Source: a virus
Reading direction: 5' to 3' (one strand)
Length of the DNA stretch: 21,396 bases
Virus record (IMG/VR): IMGVR_UViG_3300033146_004322
Location: 1 to 21,396 of that record
Shown here: in pieces, positions 1 to 7,443 of the stretch
Numbering within the stretch: position 1 is the stretch's first letter
Layout of the letters: each line of letters begins with the position of its first letter
Translations under genes and position numbers: made by a program
The notes under the pieces: generated by a model
Seen by the model: only the letters and a program-made list of their open reading frames with translations
Database searches by the model: none
What the model was told of the DNA's origin: nothing

Positions 1-1602
1 CCAGTAAAACATTCTGTTTTTACAGAACATTATGCTTTATCTTCTTCTTACATAAGAAAAGGATTAGGAAATTTAAGTGCAAGCACCAAAACAGCCAAAA
101 TAAAATCAATTATTTTTAATTATTTTTATACTGAAGTTTATAAAGGAAATTCTTATAAAAATGTAAGTTCTGCTTTTGAAAAGAAGACAATGGAGTTCTT
201 TTTTGTTAAAGAATCTGACTTTGATAAAAATCCTGATTTAAGTGTTATATATAAAAAACCAAAAGAAATAAAATCTATAATTGAATCCAAACTTGTATCC
301 GAAATAAAACCAGATAAACCTAAAGTACTCAAGAGTATTTTAGATGACCCTTTAAGTGATAAAGGTTATGTTAAATTATTTTTTACAGATGATGAAGTGC
401 TTTCATTTTCCAATGAAATACAAGATATTTTATTGAATGCTGAAATTCATACTACTTCATCTAGTAAAAAAGAATACAGATTTCATTTTACTAAACAAAC
501 TTATGGTAGATTAAATTACATATTTGGATACCTTAACAAAACTATTAGAAATGAAATTACTAAAAATTGGATTTCAATAGACATAGAATCTTCGGCACAG
601 CAATTTGCTTATATGAGAGCGTCTGCTATTGCCAAAGAAAAATTTAATAAAAATCCTTTTGTAAAAAAGTACATTAAAGATTTAACTCAAAGAGGACTTC
701 CTTTAGACTATGCGAAAAAACGTGCTTCCAATCTTAAATGTATAAAGAGTTTTCCTTACCTTGAATTGTATTCTAACCCCTTTCATAAAAAAGACATAAG
801 GGAAATAAATGATGTTGCTATAAATGAAATTATTACTTTACATGGCGGTACTCCTCTTAACAATATTACAAAAAATATAATTAATCGATGTACCAATGGA
901 GGAAGAATATCTTCTTATTTTAAAGAAAAAGGGTTTAAACCAAATAATCTGACTTCAATAATTAAGGCTATTCCAGAATCAAAACGTGCCTTTGATTTGG
1001 TTAAAAATGTTATAAAAGACACTAAAGAGGCTATCAAGTACATATTTGATTATGATACTTATGCACCTGAAGATATTCCTACAAAAGCAAAACTATCATG
1101 GATATATCATTCACATGAAACTTTGTTTACTAATAGATTAGTGTACTTTTTTAATGAATTAGGTTACAGTTCTTTTTCTGTTTATGATGGTGTTTATGTT
1201 GAACAAGATGCTAGTGAATACATTGAAAAGGCTATTGAATACGCTAACATTCCATTTGTAAAAGAATATGATAGGAAAGTTAGTGTTTCTATTGAAACTT
1301 CTGTAACACAGGAATATGATAGTTGTTTATTTGAAGTGATGAAAGAAAATAAAGTAAGTAAAAAGTCTTTTCCTCAAGAATACAAATTTAAATATGAATA
1401 CATACATAAAAAAAGTTTTAATAATTCTATGATAGAAAGAGAAGAAAATATATCTTTGAAAGAAGATGATGTGATAGTTTCTGAGTTTTTAAAATCATAC
1501 CTATACTATACCATTAGTTGTACAGTTTTTGCAAATACAAATCAAATAAATGTGAAAAAAAGTACAGAATTATATTTTTATAGAAATTTATCACCACCTT
1601 AG
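1..1602 (+). CDS. Large phage protein with polymerase-like motifs, 5'-truncated by window edge
   Basis: The frame is open from base 1 with no in-frame start before the ATG at 190, so the gene begins upstream of the window; 533 codons are visible. Numbering from the ATG at 190, three stretches appear in the order seen in family A DNA polymerases and single-subunit RNA polymerases. The first is IDIESSAQQF (D131), like motif A (D-x-x-S-x-x-Q). The second is a basic NIINRCTNGGRISSY stretch (about 230-243), where motif B would lie. The third is SVYDGVYVE (D333), like motif C (HDS/HDE) but with Tyr for His. The last 100 residues are charged and unremarkable. The match rests on motif order and spacing only, and both motifs A and C are degenerate. 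It could equally be a replication-associated protein of unknown type. The reading frame is certain; the function is a weak inference. Confidence 0.6.
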   Translation, partial: PVKHSVFTEHYALSSSYIRKGLGNLSASTKTAKIKSIIFNYFYTEVYKGNSYKNVSSAFEKKTMEFFFVKESDFDKNPDLSVIYKKPKEIKSIIESKLVSEIKPDKPKVLKSILDDPLSDKGYVKLFFTDDEVLSFSNEIQDILLNAEIHTTSSSKKEYRFHFTKQTYGRLNYIFGYLNKTIRNEITKNWISIDIESSAQQFAYMRASAIAKEKFNKNPFVKKYIKDLTQRGLPLDYAKKRASNLKCIKSFPYLELYSNPFHKKDIREINDVAINEIITLHGGTPLNNITKNIINRCTNGGRISSYFKEKGFKPNNLTSIIKAIPESKRAFDLVKNVIKDTKEAIKYIFDYDTYAPEDIPTKAKLSWIYHSHETLFTNRLVYFFNELGYSSFSVYDGVYVEQDASEYIEKAIEYANIPFVKEYDRKVSVSIETSVTQEYDSCLFEVMKENKVSKKSFPQEYKFKYEYIHKKSFNNSMIEREENISLKEDDVIVSEFLKSYLYYTISCTVFANTNQINVKKSTELYFYRNLSPP

Positions 1603-1636
1603 TACATAAAATAACATTTAGAACTAATTTTTTGAA

Positions 1637-1673
1637 ATATCCAATTTTCGGAGGATATCTTGTTGTCTTTTTT
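1637..1673 (+). terminator. Possible weak intrinsic terminator
   Basis: ATATCC (1637-1642) pairs with GGATAT (1653-1658) around a 10-base loop. A T-rich tail with TTTTTT at about 1668-1673 follows. It lies between the end of the first gene and the next promoter, where a terminator is expected. The stem is only 6 bp. Confidence 0.35.
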
Positions 1674-1681
1674 AAACTTAT

Positions 1682-1727
1682 TTTAAGGTTATTATGTTAT
1701 AATATAAGTAACAAAAGACATAAAGGA
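1682..1727 (+). promoter_or_regulatory. Promoter module, copy 1 of the 46-nt repeat
   Basis: TTTAAGGTTATTATG is followed directly by TATAAT (1698-1703), a conserved AAAAGACA box and the AAAGGA ribosome binding site of the next gene. The 46 bases are identical to 6827-6872 and almost identical to 7444-7489. There is no -35 hexamer at the usual 17-bp spacing; the conserved upstream element sits 9-10 bases from the -10 box, a style I associate with Campylobacterota sigma-70 promoters. The transcription start has not been mapped. Confidence 0.75.
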
Positions 1728-1736
1728 ACTTAAAAA

Positions 1737-2438
1737 ATGAGTACAAGAGCATACATAGCATACATTAACAAAGAAGATAACAAAATTCATGTAGTTTATA
1801 ATCACTTTGATGGTTATCTTAAAGGTTTGGGTGACAAACTTTATAGAAAATACAATTCTTATGATTTGATTAAAGATTTGGTAGAAAAAGGCGATATGAG
1901 TTCTCCAGGTGACCATTATGCTGACAAAGGTGGAAACTTTGAAAATGTGAAACCTCACATTTTTGATAAAAGTGAAATTGATACCATTATTGGTTGGGGT
2001 GAGTATATTTATTTGTTTGAAGAAGATGAATACAAATATTATAGTCAATCAACAAGTGAATGGACTTCTTTGAAATCAGAATTTATTGAAGATGATACTG
2101 TTATAGATGAACCAATAGAAATGAATTTAACAAATTATGTACTTGTTTTTAAAGATTCTGAAAATAACAAAGTTCTATGTAAAAATGATGGTACTGCAGT
2201 AGATATTTCAGATAAACCTTTTTATAAAACAAAAGAAAATGCTGAAAAGGGTATTATTAAAATTCTTAATAAATTACCAATAGTTCTTGAACAAAGAAAA
2301 TATTGGCATGACAAAGCAATAAAAGAAAATACTACAGATATTTATCAATTAAAATTGAAAAAAGAATATTTGGATACTTTACTTATTATAGAAAATGGAC
2401 TTGAAATTGTTCCTGTAAATATTTCAATTAATTGGTAA
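1737..2438 (+). CDS. Phage protein of the MSTRxYI family, function unknown
   Basis: This 233-residue protein starts MSTRAYIAYI and continues with a VVYNHFDGYLKGLG stretch and a DMSSPGDHY turn. From memory, this pattern is typical of a widespread uncharacterised phage family whose members begin MSTRSxI and carry H-x-DGYP. I know of no assigned function. There is no signal peptide or membrane segment, and no catalytic motif I can name. It has its own promoter module and an AAAGGA ribosome binding site, which fits early expression. The C-terminal half (from about residue 130) looks like a separate, less conserved region rich in Lys and Glu. Confidence 0.8.
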   Translation: MSTRAYIAYINKEDNKIHVVYNHFDGYLKGLGDKLYRKYNSYDLIKDLVEKGDMSSPGDHYADKGGNFENVKPHIFDKSEIDTIIGWGEYIYLFEEDEYKYYSQSTSEWTSLKSEFIEDDTVIDEPIEMNLTNYVLVFKDSENNKVLCKNDGTAVDISDKPFYKTKENAEKGIIKILNKLPIVLEQRKYWHDKAIKENTTDIYQLKLKKEYLDTLLIIENGLEIVPVNISINW

Positions 2439-2449
2439 TTTAAGTTTAC

Positions 2450-2496
2450 TTTAAGTTTATTATGTTATAATTATACTAAGAAAAGACATTAAAGGA
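2450..2496 (+). promoter_or_regulatory. Promoter module, variant with TTTAAGT
   Basis: TTTAAGTTTATTATGT precedes TATAAT (2466-2471), then AAAAGACA and AAAGGA. It has the same architecture as the 46-nt repeat but diverges after the -10 box. It sits in the 65-base gap before the 76-codon gene at 2504. Confidence 0.7.
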
Positions 2497-2503
2497 CAAA
2501 CAA

Positions 2504-2734
2504 ATGTACTATACAGTTTTATATTATGTTATTATTGGTTTTATTATTGCTACAATGAATGGCAATTTGGATTCAAAATATGATCAAACATACAAAACAA
2601 AATCAGTTTTGTATTGGCCTGTTTATGCTATTAATTATTTCAATGCCACTTCAAATATTAATCAAGTAGATGTTGAAAAAGTTAAAAGAGAATTGATTGA
2701 AAGACGTTTGAAAGATAGTTCTCAAAACTTTTAA
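2504..2734 (+). CDS. Small predicted membrane protein
   Basis: This 76-residue protein has an N-terminal hydrophobic stretch (about residues 3-18, YTVLYYVIIGFIIATM) that could be one membrane-spanning segment or an uncleaved signal anchor. A Tyr-rich second apolar patch (about 36-46, LYWPVYAINYF) and a charged C-terminus follow. No cysteines or lipobox are visible, so it is not an obvious lipoprotein. It is the sole gene between two promoter modules, which suggests it is controlled separately. I do not recognise a family. A role at the host envelope early in infection is possible but is inference only. Confidence 0.75.
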   Translation: MYYTVLYYVIIGFIIATMNGNLDSKYDQTYKTKSVLYWPVYAINYFNATSNINQVDVEKVKRELIERRLKDSSQNF

Positions 2735-2740
2735 TTTAAG

Positions 2741-2787
2741 ATTAAGTTTATTATGTTATAATTATATTAATAAAAAGACAAATGAGG
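2741..2787 (+). promoter_or_regulatory. Promoter module, variant
   Basis: ATTAAGTTTATTATGT precedes TATAAT (2757-2762), then AAAAGACA and a GAGG ribosome binding site. It drives the run of small overlapping genes from 2796 to 4111. Confidence 0.7.
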
Positions 2788-2795
2788 TAAAATAA

Positions 2796-3047
2796 ATGTT
2801 GAATGAAAATACAACCACTAAAGAACTAATTAAATTAGTAGAAGGCAAAACAGTAACATTTTTTTCTTATTACAAATATGTATTCACATATATGCGTGAT
2901 GAAAAAGATTATAAAATCAAAATAAATTTTGATGTTCAAGATGATCCTTATAGAACAAATATGGAACAGTCAGAAACTTGGTATTATGAAGAAGGTGATG
3001 ATATTTGGTACGCTGATGAGACTATTTATGTAACACAAAAGGCATAA
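2796..3047 (+). CDS. Hypothetical protein, 83 aa
   Basis: This is a small soluble acidic protein rich in Tyr, Asp and Glu, with an N-terminal helix-like segment (TTKELIKLVEGK) followed by alternating residues suggesting beta strands. No known motif, cysteine pair or membrane segment is visible. It is the first gene of a tightly packed group: the next start is 3 bases beyond its stop. It begins 9 bases after the GAGG of the promoter module. Its size and position fit a phage early accessory protein; I cannot assign a function. Confidence 0.8.
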   Translation: MLNENTTTKELIKLVEGKTVTFFSYYKYVFTYMRDEKDYKIKINFDVQDDPYRTNMEQSETWYYEEGDDIWYADETIYVTQKA

Positions 3048-3050
3048 AAA

Positions 3051-3236
3051 ATGACACTTAATGAATTATTAAAAGAATTAGAAAAATATAAAGAATTGTA
3101 TGGTGACAAAGAAGTTACTCTTTTTGCTGAAGGAAATACCTATCCTGTTTTGGCCACACAATATTTTGAAGGTGAAGTAGAAATGGGTGGTGGTTGGGAA
3201 CCATTAGAATACAAGGAAGAAAATGATGAAAATTAA
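3051..3236 (+). CDS. Hypothetical acidic protein, 61 aa
   Basis: It starts MTLNELLKELEKY, an amphipathic helix, followed by GDKEVTLF and a Gly-rich EMGGGWEPLEY patch. This shape resembles a common class of small phage proteins that begin with a helix plus an xxEVxx strand, but no function is attached to that class. Its end overlaps the next gene by 14 bases, indicating translational coupling. No strong ribosome binding site precedes it, so it may depend on translation of the gene before it. Confidence 0.75.
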   Translation: MTLNELLKELEKYKELYGDKEVTLFAEGNTYPVLATQYFEGEVEMGGGWEPLEYKEENDEN

Positions 3237-3672
3237 AATTTATAAAAAACAAAAAGAAGTTGAAAATTATTTCAATGAACATAATTATGGTTTTAGTGGT
3301 AGACACAAAGTAGATTATGCTAGGTATAAAATTTATAAAATTTTTGATAAATGGTATTTTGAACCAAATGCTGAATTGAATTTTGATAAATTTATTGATG
3401 ATTTGATTGCTCATAAAGATTATTTGAAAATGGTGAAAAATCATTTTGTTAAAGAAACAGAAAAAGAAAATAGAAATTTGCTTAGAAAAACAGGTAAGAA
3501 TTATCCATCAAAACCAAAAAGAGGTTGGGATACTTATGGTTTTAAAAACTTACAAGGTGATTTTGCTTACATTAATGATAGATGGACAAGTGCAGACAGA
3601 ATTCAATGGATGATTGATGCCATTCATTATTATAATGTTGAAAGAAGTATTGTACCACATAAAGGAAAATAA
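3223..3672 (+). CDS. Hypothetical basic protein, 149 aa
   Basis: This is a Lys- and Tyr-rich basic protein without recognisable motifs. A central helical part (FDKFIDDLIAHKDYLKMV, about 46-63) is followed by a basic linker and a Trp-containing region. Starts at 3223 and 3226 are both possible, since the sequence reads ATGATG; AAGGA at 3213-3217 gives 5 or 8 bases of spacing. It overlaps the previous gene by 14 bases, and its stop overlaps the next start by one base, as in a translationally coupled operon. Nucleic-acid binding is possible from its charge, but this is not supported by a motif. Confidence 0.8.
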   Translation: MMKIKIYKKQKEVENYFNEHNYGFSGRHKVDYARYKIYKIFDKWYFEPNAELNFDKFIDDLIAHKDYLKMVKNHFVKETEKENRNLLRKTGKNYPSKPKRGWDTYGFKNLQGDFAYINDRWTSADRIQWMIDAIHYYNVERSIVPHKGK

Positions 3673-3902
3673 TGAAAACAATTTACGCTGATTTACTATT
3701 TGATGATGAAATTAGATGTGATTATAAAGACATTGAAATTTTTAAAAAAGCAGGTTTAGATCCGGACAAAATAACCATTAAAGATTTATTATGGTGTGGT
3801 TCTGAAATTGCTAATAATAGAAATACAATGGAAGGTGTTGAATTAATGAACACTATTATAAATGTAGCAAGTTATTATGCTAATGAAAAAGGTCATTTAT
3901 GA
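3672..3902 (+). CDS. Hypothetical protein, 76 aa
   Basis: It starts on the last base of the preceding stop codon (TAATG). It is acidic and probably helical, with an IFKKAGLDPDKITIKDLL segment that looks like a small helix-turn region. Two cysteines are widely separated and do not form a zinc motif. Its end overlaps the following gene by four bases (ATGA). Unknown function; it belongs to the same coupled group of small early genes. Confidence 0.8.
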   Translation: MKTIYADLLFDDEIRCDYKDIEIFKKAGLDPDKITIKDLLWCGSEIANNRNTMEGVELMNTIINVASYYANEKGHL

Positions 3903-4111
3903 AAGATTCAAGTTATATATCTTATGGTTGTAATGGAAAATTTTATCCAAAATTTGATAAAAATAATTTTAAGTGGTGTTATTTGTTTGGTAAAATGGTT
4001 AAAGTAACCATTAATGATACTTATTATAAAAAAGGTGAAGGTAAAATACATTTTGTTAGAACAGAACATGGAAATTTAAGACAAGTTCCGGCATATAAAT
4101 TAAAAAATTAA
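3899..4111 (+). CDS. Hypothetical protein, 70 aa
   Basis: It starts in an ATGA overlap with the previous gene. This is a small basic protein rich in Lys, Tyr and Phe, with alternating apolar and polar residues in GKMVKVTINDTYYKKGEGKI that suggest a small beta-barrel. It is the last gene of the 2796-4111 group; a new promoter begins at its stop codon. No family is recognised. Confidence 0.75.
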   Translation: MKDSSYISYGCNGKFYPKFDKNNFKWCYLFGKMVKVTINDTYYKKGEGKIHFVRTEHGNLRQVPAYKLKN

Positions 4112-4129
4112 ATACTTTTGGAGTATAAT
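4111..4129 (+). promoter_or_regulatory. Promoter of the GNAT/ABC/MBL cassette
   Basis: ACTTTTGGAG precedes TATAAT (4124-4129), 29 bases before the TTG start of the next gene. It differs from the repeated modules, having a T-rich stretch ending in G before the -10 box, and resembles the element at 18691-18703. The cassette therefore appears to be controlled differently from the early modules. Confidence 0.55.
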
Positions 4130-4157
4130 ATAATAAATATATAAAAAAGGAAATTAA

Positions 4158-5078
4158 TTGTTTAATATCAATAATTTTAAAGAAGGTGATGAAATTGAAA
4201 AATATGATTTTAAAAAAAATGTATTTTTTGAATGTTATTCTTCTGCTATAAATGGTGAAAAAGAAAAAGCCATAAACATTATTAAAAATCAAGATTTTTT
4301 ACAATATCATTATTTTGCTCAAGATTATGCTGCTGTAAAAAGTGCTTCATATATAATATTCATGTGTATAAAATATAATGATATTAAAACTTATGTTGGT
4401 TTTTTATCTATAGCTAGTCCCACATTAAATAAAATTTTAAGAAACAGATATTTTGGAAAAACATTTTTAAAAAAATATTATTCACATGATAAACGAAGTT
4501 TTTATAATATAACTAGAGTAGTTTTATTGCCTAGCTATAGAGGTTTAAGTCTTGGAAAATATTTTGTAGATTATACTTTAACAACCGTTATGGAAGAAAA
4601 AAATATAAATTTTCTTGAAATGTCTTCTAATATGTTACACACTTATGATTTTTCAGGAAATATATTCAATAAATTCTTCATTGATTCCAAAAACATTTTA
4701 AATAAAACACAATATGAATATTTGTTCAAAGGTCAAAAAGGAACAATGGAAGAAAAAAAGAAAAGAATTAAAGGATATAAAGGTGAATCAAAATTAATAG
4801 CTAATTATGTGTTTCATTTTAATCCAAAATTGTCTGATTTTTTTGTTTCTTTTTATAAAAAAGAATATGGAGTAAATATTGATTTTAACATAAATAATGA
4901 AATATCTGCAGAATATATTATAAAAGGTTATGATGAAAATGTTCCTTATATTTTATTAAAACATTCCAATAAATCTTATGATGAACTAAAAATTATAGTA
5001 GATGAAATGGAAAAAAATGAAAAATTGTTAAAAGAAGAAATCAAAAATGAAAAAGAAAAGGATTTTTTAGATGAATAA
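4158..5078 (+). CDS. GNAT-fold acyltransferase, possibly Mom-like
   Basis: In this 306-residue protein the segment YNITRVVLLPSYRGLSLG (about residues 116-133) carries the acyl-CoA-binding signature R128-G-x-S-x-G133 after a strand. This is motif A of the GNAT superfamily, with Ser in place of the middle Gly. A preceding strand with VGFLSIA (80-86) would form the core sheet. The TR-V-x-LP-x-YRG pattern is what I associate with Mom-type proteins, which modify adenine in phage Mu DNA, rather than with ordinary acetyltransferases; this is from memory and needs a profile search. The C-terminus is a charged coiled-coil-like tail (about 265-306). The start is TTG at 4158, with AAGGAA 5-10 bases upstream; no nearby in-frame ATG exists. 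It overlaps the ABC ATPase gene by 8 bases, so the two are probably made together. Confidence 0.7.
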   Translation: MFNINNFKEGDEIEKYDFKKNVFFECYSSAINGEKEKAINIIKNQDFLQYHYFAQDYAAVKSASYIIFMCIKYNDIKTYVGFLSIASPTLNKILRNRYFGKTFLKKYYSHDKRSFYNITRVVLLPSYRGLSLGKYFVDYTLTTVMEEKNINFLEMSSNMLHTYDFSGNIFNKFFIDSKNILNKTQYEYLFKGQKGTMEEKKKRIKGYKGESKLIANYVFHFNPKLSDFFVSFYKKEYGVNIDFNINNEISAEYIIKGYDENVPYILLKHSNKSYDELKIIVDEMEKNEKLLKEEIKNEKEKDFLDE

Positions 5079-5844
5079 AAAATATACATTTAATATCAAT
5101 GTTAAAAAAAATAAAGAAGAATATACTGAAAATGAAATTGATATTATCAATAATATTTTTGGAATGTTTGTTAAAAATATTTATTTTTCTTTTAATTGTA
5201 AAGTAATAGTAGAAAATGAAAAAATTATCAATTTTTCTGGTATATCAGGTTCTGGTAAAACAATTATTAAAAATGAAATTAAATATGCTTTAGAACAAGA
5301 AAATGATGAAAATTACAATATTTTAGATTTTGATGATTTGGAAAATTTTGAAAAATATTATGATAACACAATATTAGAATTGTTTGATATAACAAATAAA
5401 AATGATGAAATTTTAAAATTAATTAGTGGATTTGGTTTATTTGAAATGAGACTTTTGACTATGAAAATAAAAAATTTATCAAATGGTCAAAAAACAAGAT
5501 TGAAATATATTTTATTAATGAAACAAATAAATGAATCAAAAAAGAATTTTATTTTTATAGATGAATTTTTAACTTTTGTTGATGATTTAAGTGCTATTTC
5601 TTTTGCTAGATCAATGGAAGTTTTTCTTAAAACAAAGAAAAATGTTAAAATGTTTTGTTTTGGAGTTAACATGAATTTGATAGGTCAATTTGAAGATGTT
5701 ACTTATGTATTAGGAAATTCTTCAATTACAGCAATAGTTGAAAAAAATGTGGTAAAATATTTAGTAGATCAAGAACAAACTGAAATTTGTTTTTATAGAA
5801 ACATGGAAGAAAAAGAAGTAATATTAGATGAAGATGAATGGTAA
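5071..5844 (+). CDS. ABC-type ATPase, soluble and non-transport
   Basis: This 257-residue protein has the nucleotide-binding motifs in order. They are Walker A GISGSGKT (residues 57-64), the ABC signature LSNGQ (136-140) and Walker B FIFIDEF with D164 and E165 as metal-binding and catalytic residues. There are no membrane segments and no transporter permease nearby, so it is more like DNA- or RNA-associated ABC ATPases. The His of the H-loop is not evident: the equivalent stretch reads MFCFGVNM. The helical region between Walker A and the signature is short. It overlaps the GNAT gene by 8 bases and ends 3 bases before the MBL-fold gene. I infer that it powers or gates the acyltransferase, perhaps as a dimer on nucleic acid; the partner relationship rests on gene order only. 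Confidence 0.8.
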   Translation: MNKKYTFNINVKKNKEEYTENEIDIINNIFGMFVKNIYFSFNCKVIVENEKIINFSGISGSGKTIIKNEIKYALEQENDENYNILDFDDLENFEKYYDNTILELFDITNKNDEILKLISGFGLFEMRLLTMKIKNLSNGQKTRLKYILLMKQINESKKNFIFIDEFLTFVDDLSAISFARSMEVFLKTKKNVKMFCFGVNMNLIGQFEDVTYVLGNSSITAIVEKNVVKYLVDQEQTEICFYRNMEEKEVILDEDEW

Positions 5845-5847
5845 ATA

Positions 5848-6612
5848 ATGATTGAAAATGTACAAGTAATAGGTTCGGGTGGAGCATTTGATGATGAAAC
5901 AAATTCATCATTTTTGATTAATTTAAGTGGTACTTCTGTATTATATGATTGTGGATACAATGTTTTTAGTGAATTAAAAAGACTTGAAAAAGATGATGAA
6001 AACATTATTATAAAAATAAATCACATCATTATTTCACACATGGATGATGATCACATGGGTTCATTAAAAAGTTTATTATATTATAGATATTTTATGTTTG
6101 GTTTAACAACAGAAGTTTATATTGATGATGAAGAATATATCAAAGATATTAATTATGAAATAAAAGGTTCTCAAAAAGTTCCAGCAAATATTGTTAATTC
6201 ACAAAGATTTAAAACATTTAGTATAATGTATAATAATTTCACATTTATTGAAGGAAATCATCATATTCCTACCAAAGGCTTGATTGTTTATAATAATAAA
6301 CAAATTGTTCTTATTTCAGGTGACACTAAAGCAAAACCAGAAATAGAAAAAAAATATTGGAAAATTTATAATGAAATAGATGCTAAAAATGTTTGTACAA
6401 AATCATTAATATTTCATGATTTTAGTTTTTGGAATGCTCCATCAAGACAAGTTCACGCTTGTAAAGGTGATGTTGAGGTTGAATATACTATTGAATTTTT
6501 AGAAAAAGCAATTATGTATCATAACAATCAATCAAACTTAAAAGGTAATGTTTACACTTTAAAAACAAATGAATTAATTGGAAATGAAACCACTTTGAAA
6601 GAAGTCATATAG
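5848..6612 (+). CDS. Metallo-beta-lactamase-fold hydrolase
   Basis: In this 254-residue protein the metal-binding loop reads SHMDDDHMG. H64, D66, D68 and H69 form an HxDxDH motif, a variant of HxHxDH that I associate with ComEC-type nuclease domains. Other likely ligands are H138 or H139 (EGNHH), D159 (ISGDT) and H190 (FHDFSF). The N-terminal strand block with VLYDCGYN (D34) fits the fold. Candidate activities are nuclease, phosphodiesterase or thioesterase-like hydrolysis. It is the third gene of the promoter-to-terminator cassette, 3 bases after the ABC ATPase, and ends two bases before a strong terminator stem. The fold is well supported; the substrate is unknown. Confidence 0.85.
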   Translation: MIENVQVIGSGGAFDDETNSSFLINLSGTSVLYDCGYNVFSELKRLEKDDENIIIKINHIIISHMDDDHMGSLKSLLYYRYFMFGLTTEVYIDDEEYIKDINYEIKGSQKVPANIVNSQRFKTFSIMYNNFTFIEGNHHIPTKGLIVYNNKQIVLISGDTKAKPEIEKKYWKIYNEIDAKNVCTKSLIFHDFSFWNAPSRQVHACKGDVEVEYTIEFLEKAIMYHNNQSNLKGNVYTLKTNELIGNETTLKEVI

Positions 6613-6613
6613 T

Positions 6614-6644
6614 AAAGAATTCACATTTAAGTGAATTCTTTTTT
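6614..6644 (+). terminator. Strong intrinsic terminator closing the cassette
   Basis: AAAGAATTCAC (6614-6624) and GTGAATTCTTT (6631-6641) form a perfect 11-bp stem with a 6-base loop. A run of T (6639-6644) ends the structure. It starts one base after the MBL-fold gene stop codon. Confidence 0.9.
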
Positions 6645-6789
6645 AATTATATAAAATCTTTAAATGAAAGTGTTTATTGATGTTTTTATACATTTTTATT
6701 TTTTATGTTTATAGTAAAATCTACCTTACCAGAACTTGTTGAAAGTAAAATTCTTTTCCAAGAATGTCAATCTCTATCATGTTTTGTTA

Positions 6790-6814
6790 AATTTATATTA
6801 CTTTGTTATTATAT
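6790..6814 (+). repeat. 25-nt direct repeat, copy 1
   Basis: These 25 bases, beginning AATTTATATTACTTTG, recur exactly at 10641-10665. Here the repeat lies just upstream of a complete promoter module, in the 266-base gap 6613-6878. That gap holds only the terminator, this repeat and the promoter. Confidence 0.85.
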
Positions 6815-6826
6815 ATTTAATGTTAC

Positions 6827-6872
6827 TTTAAGGTTATTATGTTATAATATAAGTAACAAAAGACATAAAGGA
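6827..6872 (+). promoter_or_regulatory. Promoter module, copy 2 of the 46-nt repeat
   Basis: It is identical to 1682-1727: TTTAAGGTTATTATG, TATAAT at 6843-6848, the AAAAGACA box and AAAGGA. It precedes the gene at 6879. Confidence 0.75.
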
Positions 6873-6878
6873 CTTAAA

Positions 6879-7235
6879 ATGACAATTAAAATTCAAAAAC
6901 ACAAAGATTTAAGCACTCAAAATTGGTATGGTACAAAATTAGATTCACAAATGACTTTTGAAAAAAGTTGGTATGGACTTTCTGATGAAATTAAATCTTA
7001 TTTTGAAATTGGACATAATGGTGGTTCTTATGCTTTGAATTTTGATTCTAAAAATTTAAATGTAATTTTAAAACTTCTAAAAAAATTGGGTAAATTAGAA
7101 GTTTCTTATGTAAAAGAAAAAAATATGTTCTCAACAGAAGAAATTACAAAAAAAGAATATCTTTCAATGAAAGTAAAAGACGAAAGAGATGATTATACTG
7201 ATATGCTAACTCCTTATTTTCATAATGCATTTTAA
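6879..7235 (+). CDS. Hypothetical protein, 118 aa
   Basis: The frame is open further upstream (an ATG at 6705), but that part would run through the promoter, so I take the ATG at 6879, seven bases after AAAGGA. The protein is soluble, with a Trp/Tyr-rich N-terminal region (NWYGTKLDS, KSWYGLSDEIKSYFEIG) and a basic helical segment around residues 60-75. A Gly-rich GHNGGSYAL loop is visible, but no catalytic motif I can name. It shares its promoter type with the ligase unit that follows. Unknown function. Confidence 0.8.
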   Translation: MTIKIQKHKDLSTQNWYGTKLDSQMTFEKSWYGLSDEIKSYFEIGHNGGSYALNFDSKNLNVILKLLKKLGKLEVSYVKEKNMFSTEEITKKEYLSMKVKDERDDYTDMLTPYFHNAF

Positions 7236-7245
7236 AGAAAAAGAA

Positions 7246-7437
7246 ATGACTGTTTTAGAAATATACAAAGATTATCGAATTTTTAAACCTCGTGAAAATG
7301 GACTTAAAAATAAAAGAATATATATTGATGGTTCAGGTATTAATTGTAATCAGTATTGGTACAACATTCAAAAGGCTAGAGAATGGATTGATTTTACACT
7401 TATGGTAAAAAACTTAGAAAAACAAATTAAAAATTAA
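7246..7437 (+). CDS. Small hypothetical protein, 63 aa
   Basis: I prefer the ATG at 7246, preceded by a purine-rich stretch; the upstream in-frame ATG at 7225 overlaps the previous gene and lacks any ribosome binding site. The protein reads as a short beta-rich unit (YKDYRIF, KRIYIDG) followed by a helix with AREWIDF. This shape is common among small phage proteins of unknown function that end in an AKxWID helix. It sits directly before the ligase promoter. Confidence 0.7.
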   Translation: MTVLEIYKDYRIFKPRENGLKNKRIYIDGSGINCNQYWYNIQKAREWIDFTLMVKNLEKQIKN

Positions 7438-7443
7438 GTTTTT

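Noticed and set aside
6705-6878. 58-residue N-terminal extension of the gene at 6879
   Set aside because: It would read through a complete promoter module and lacks a ribosome binding site at 6705.
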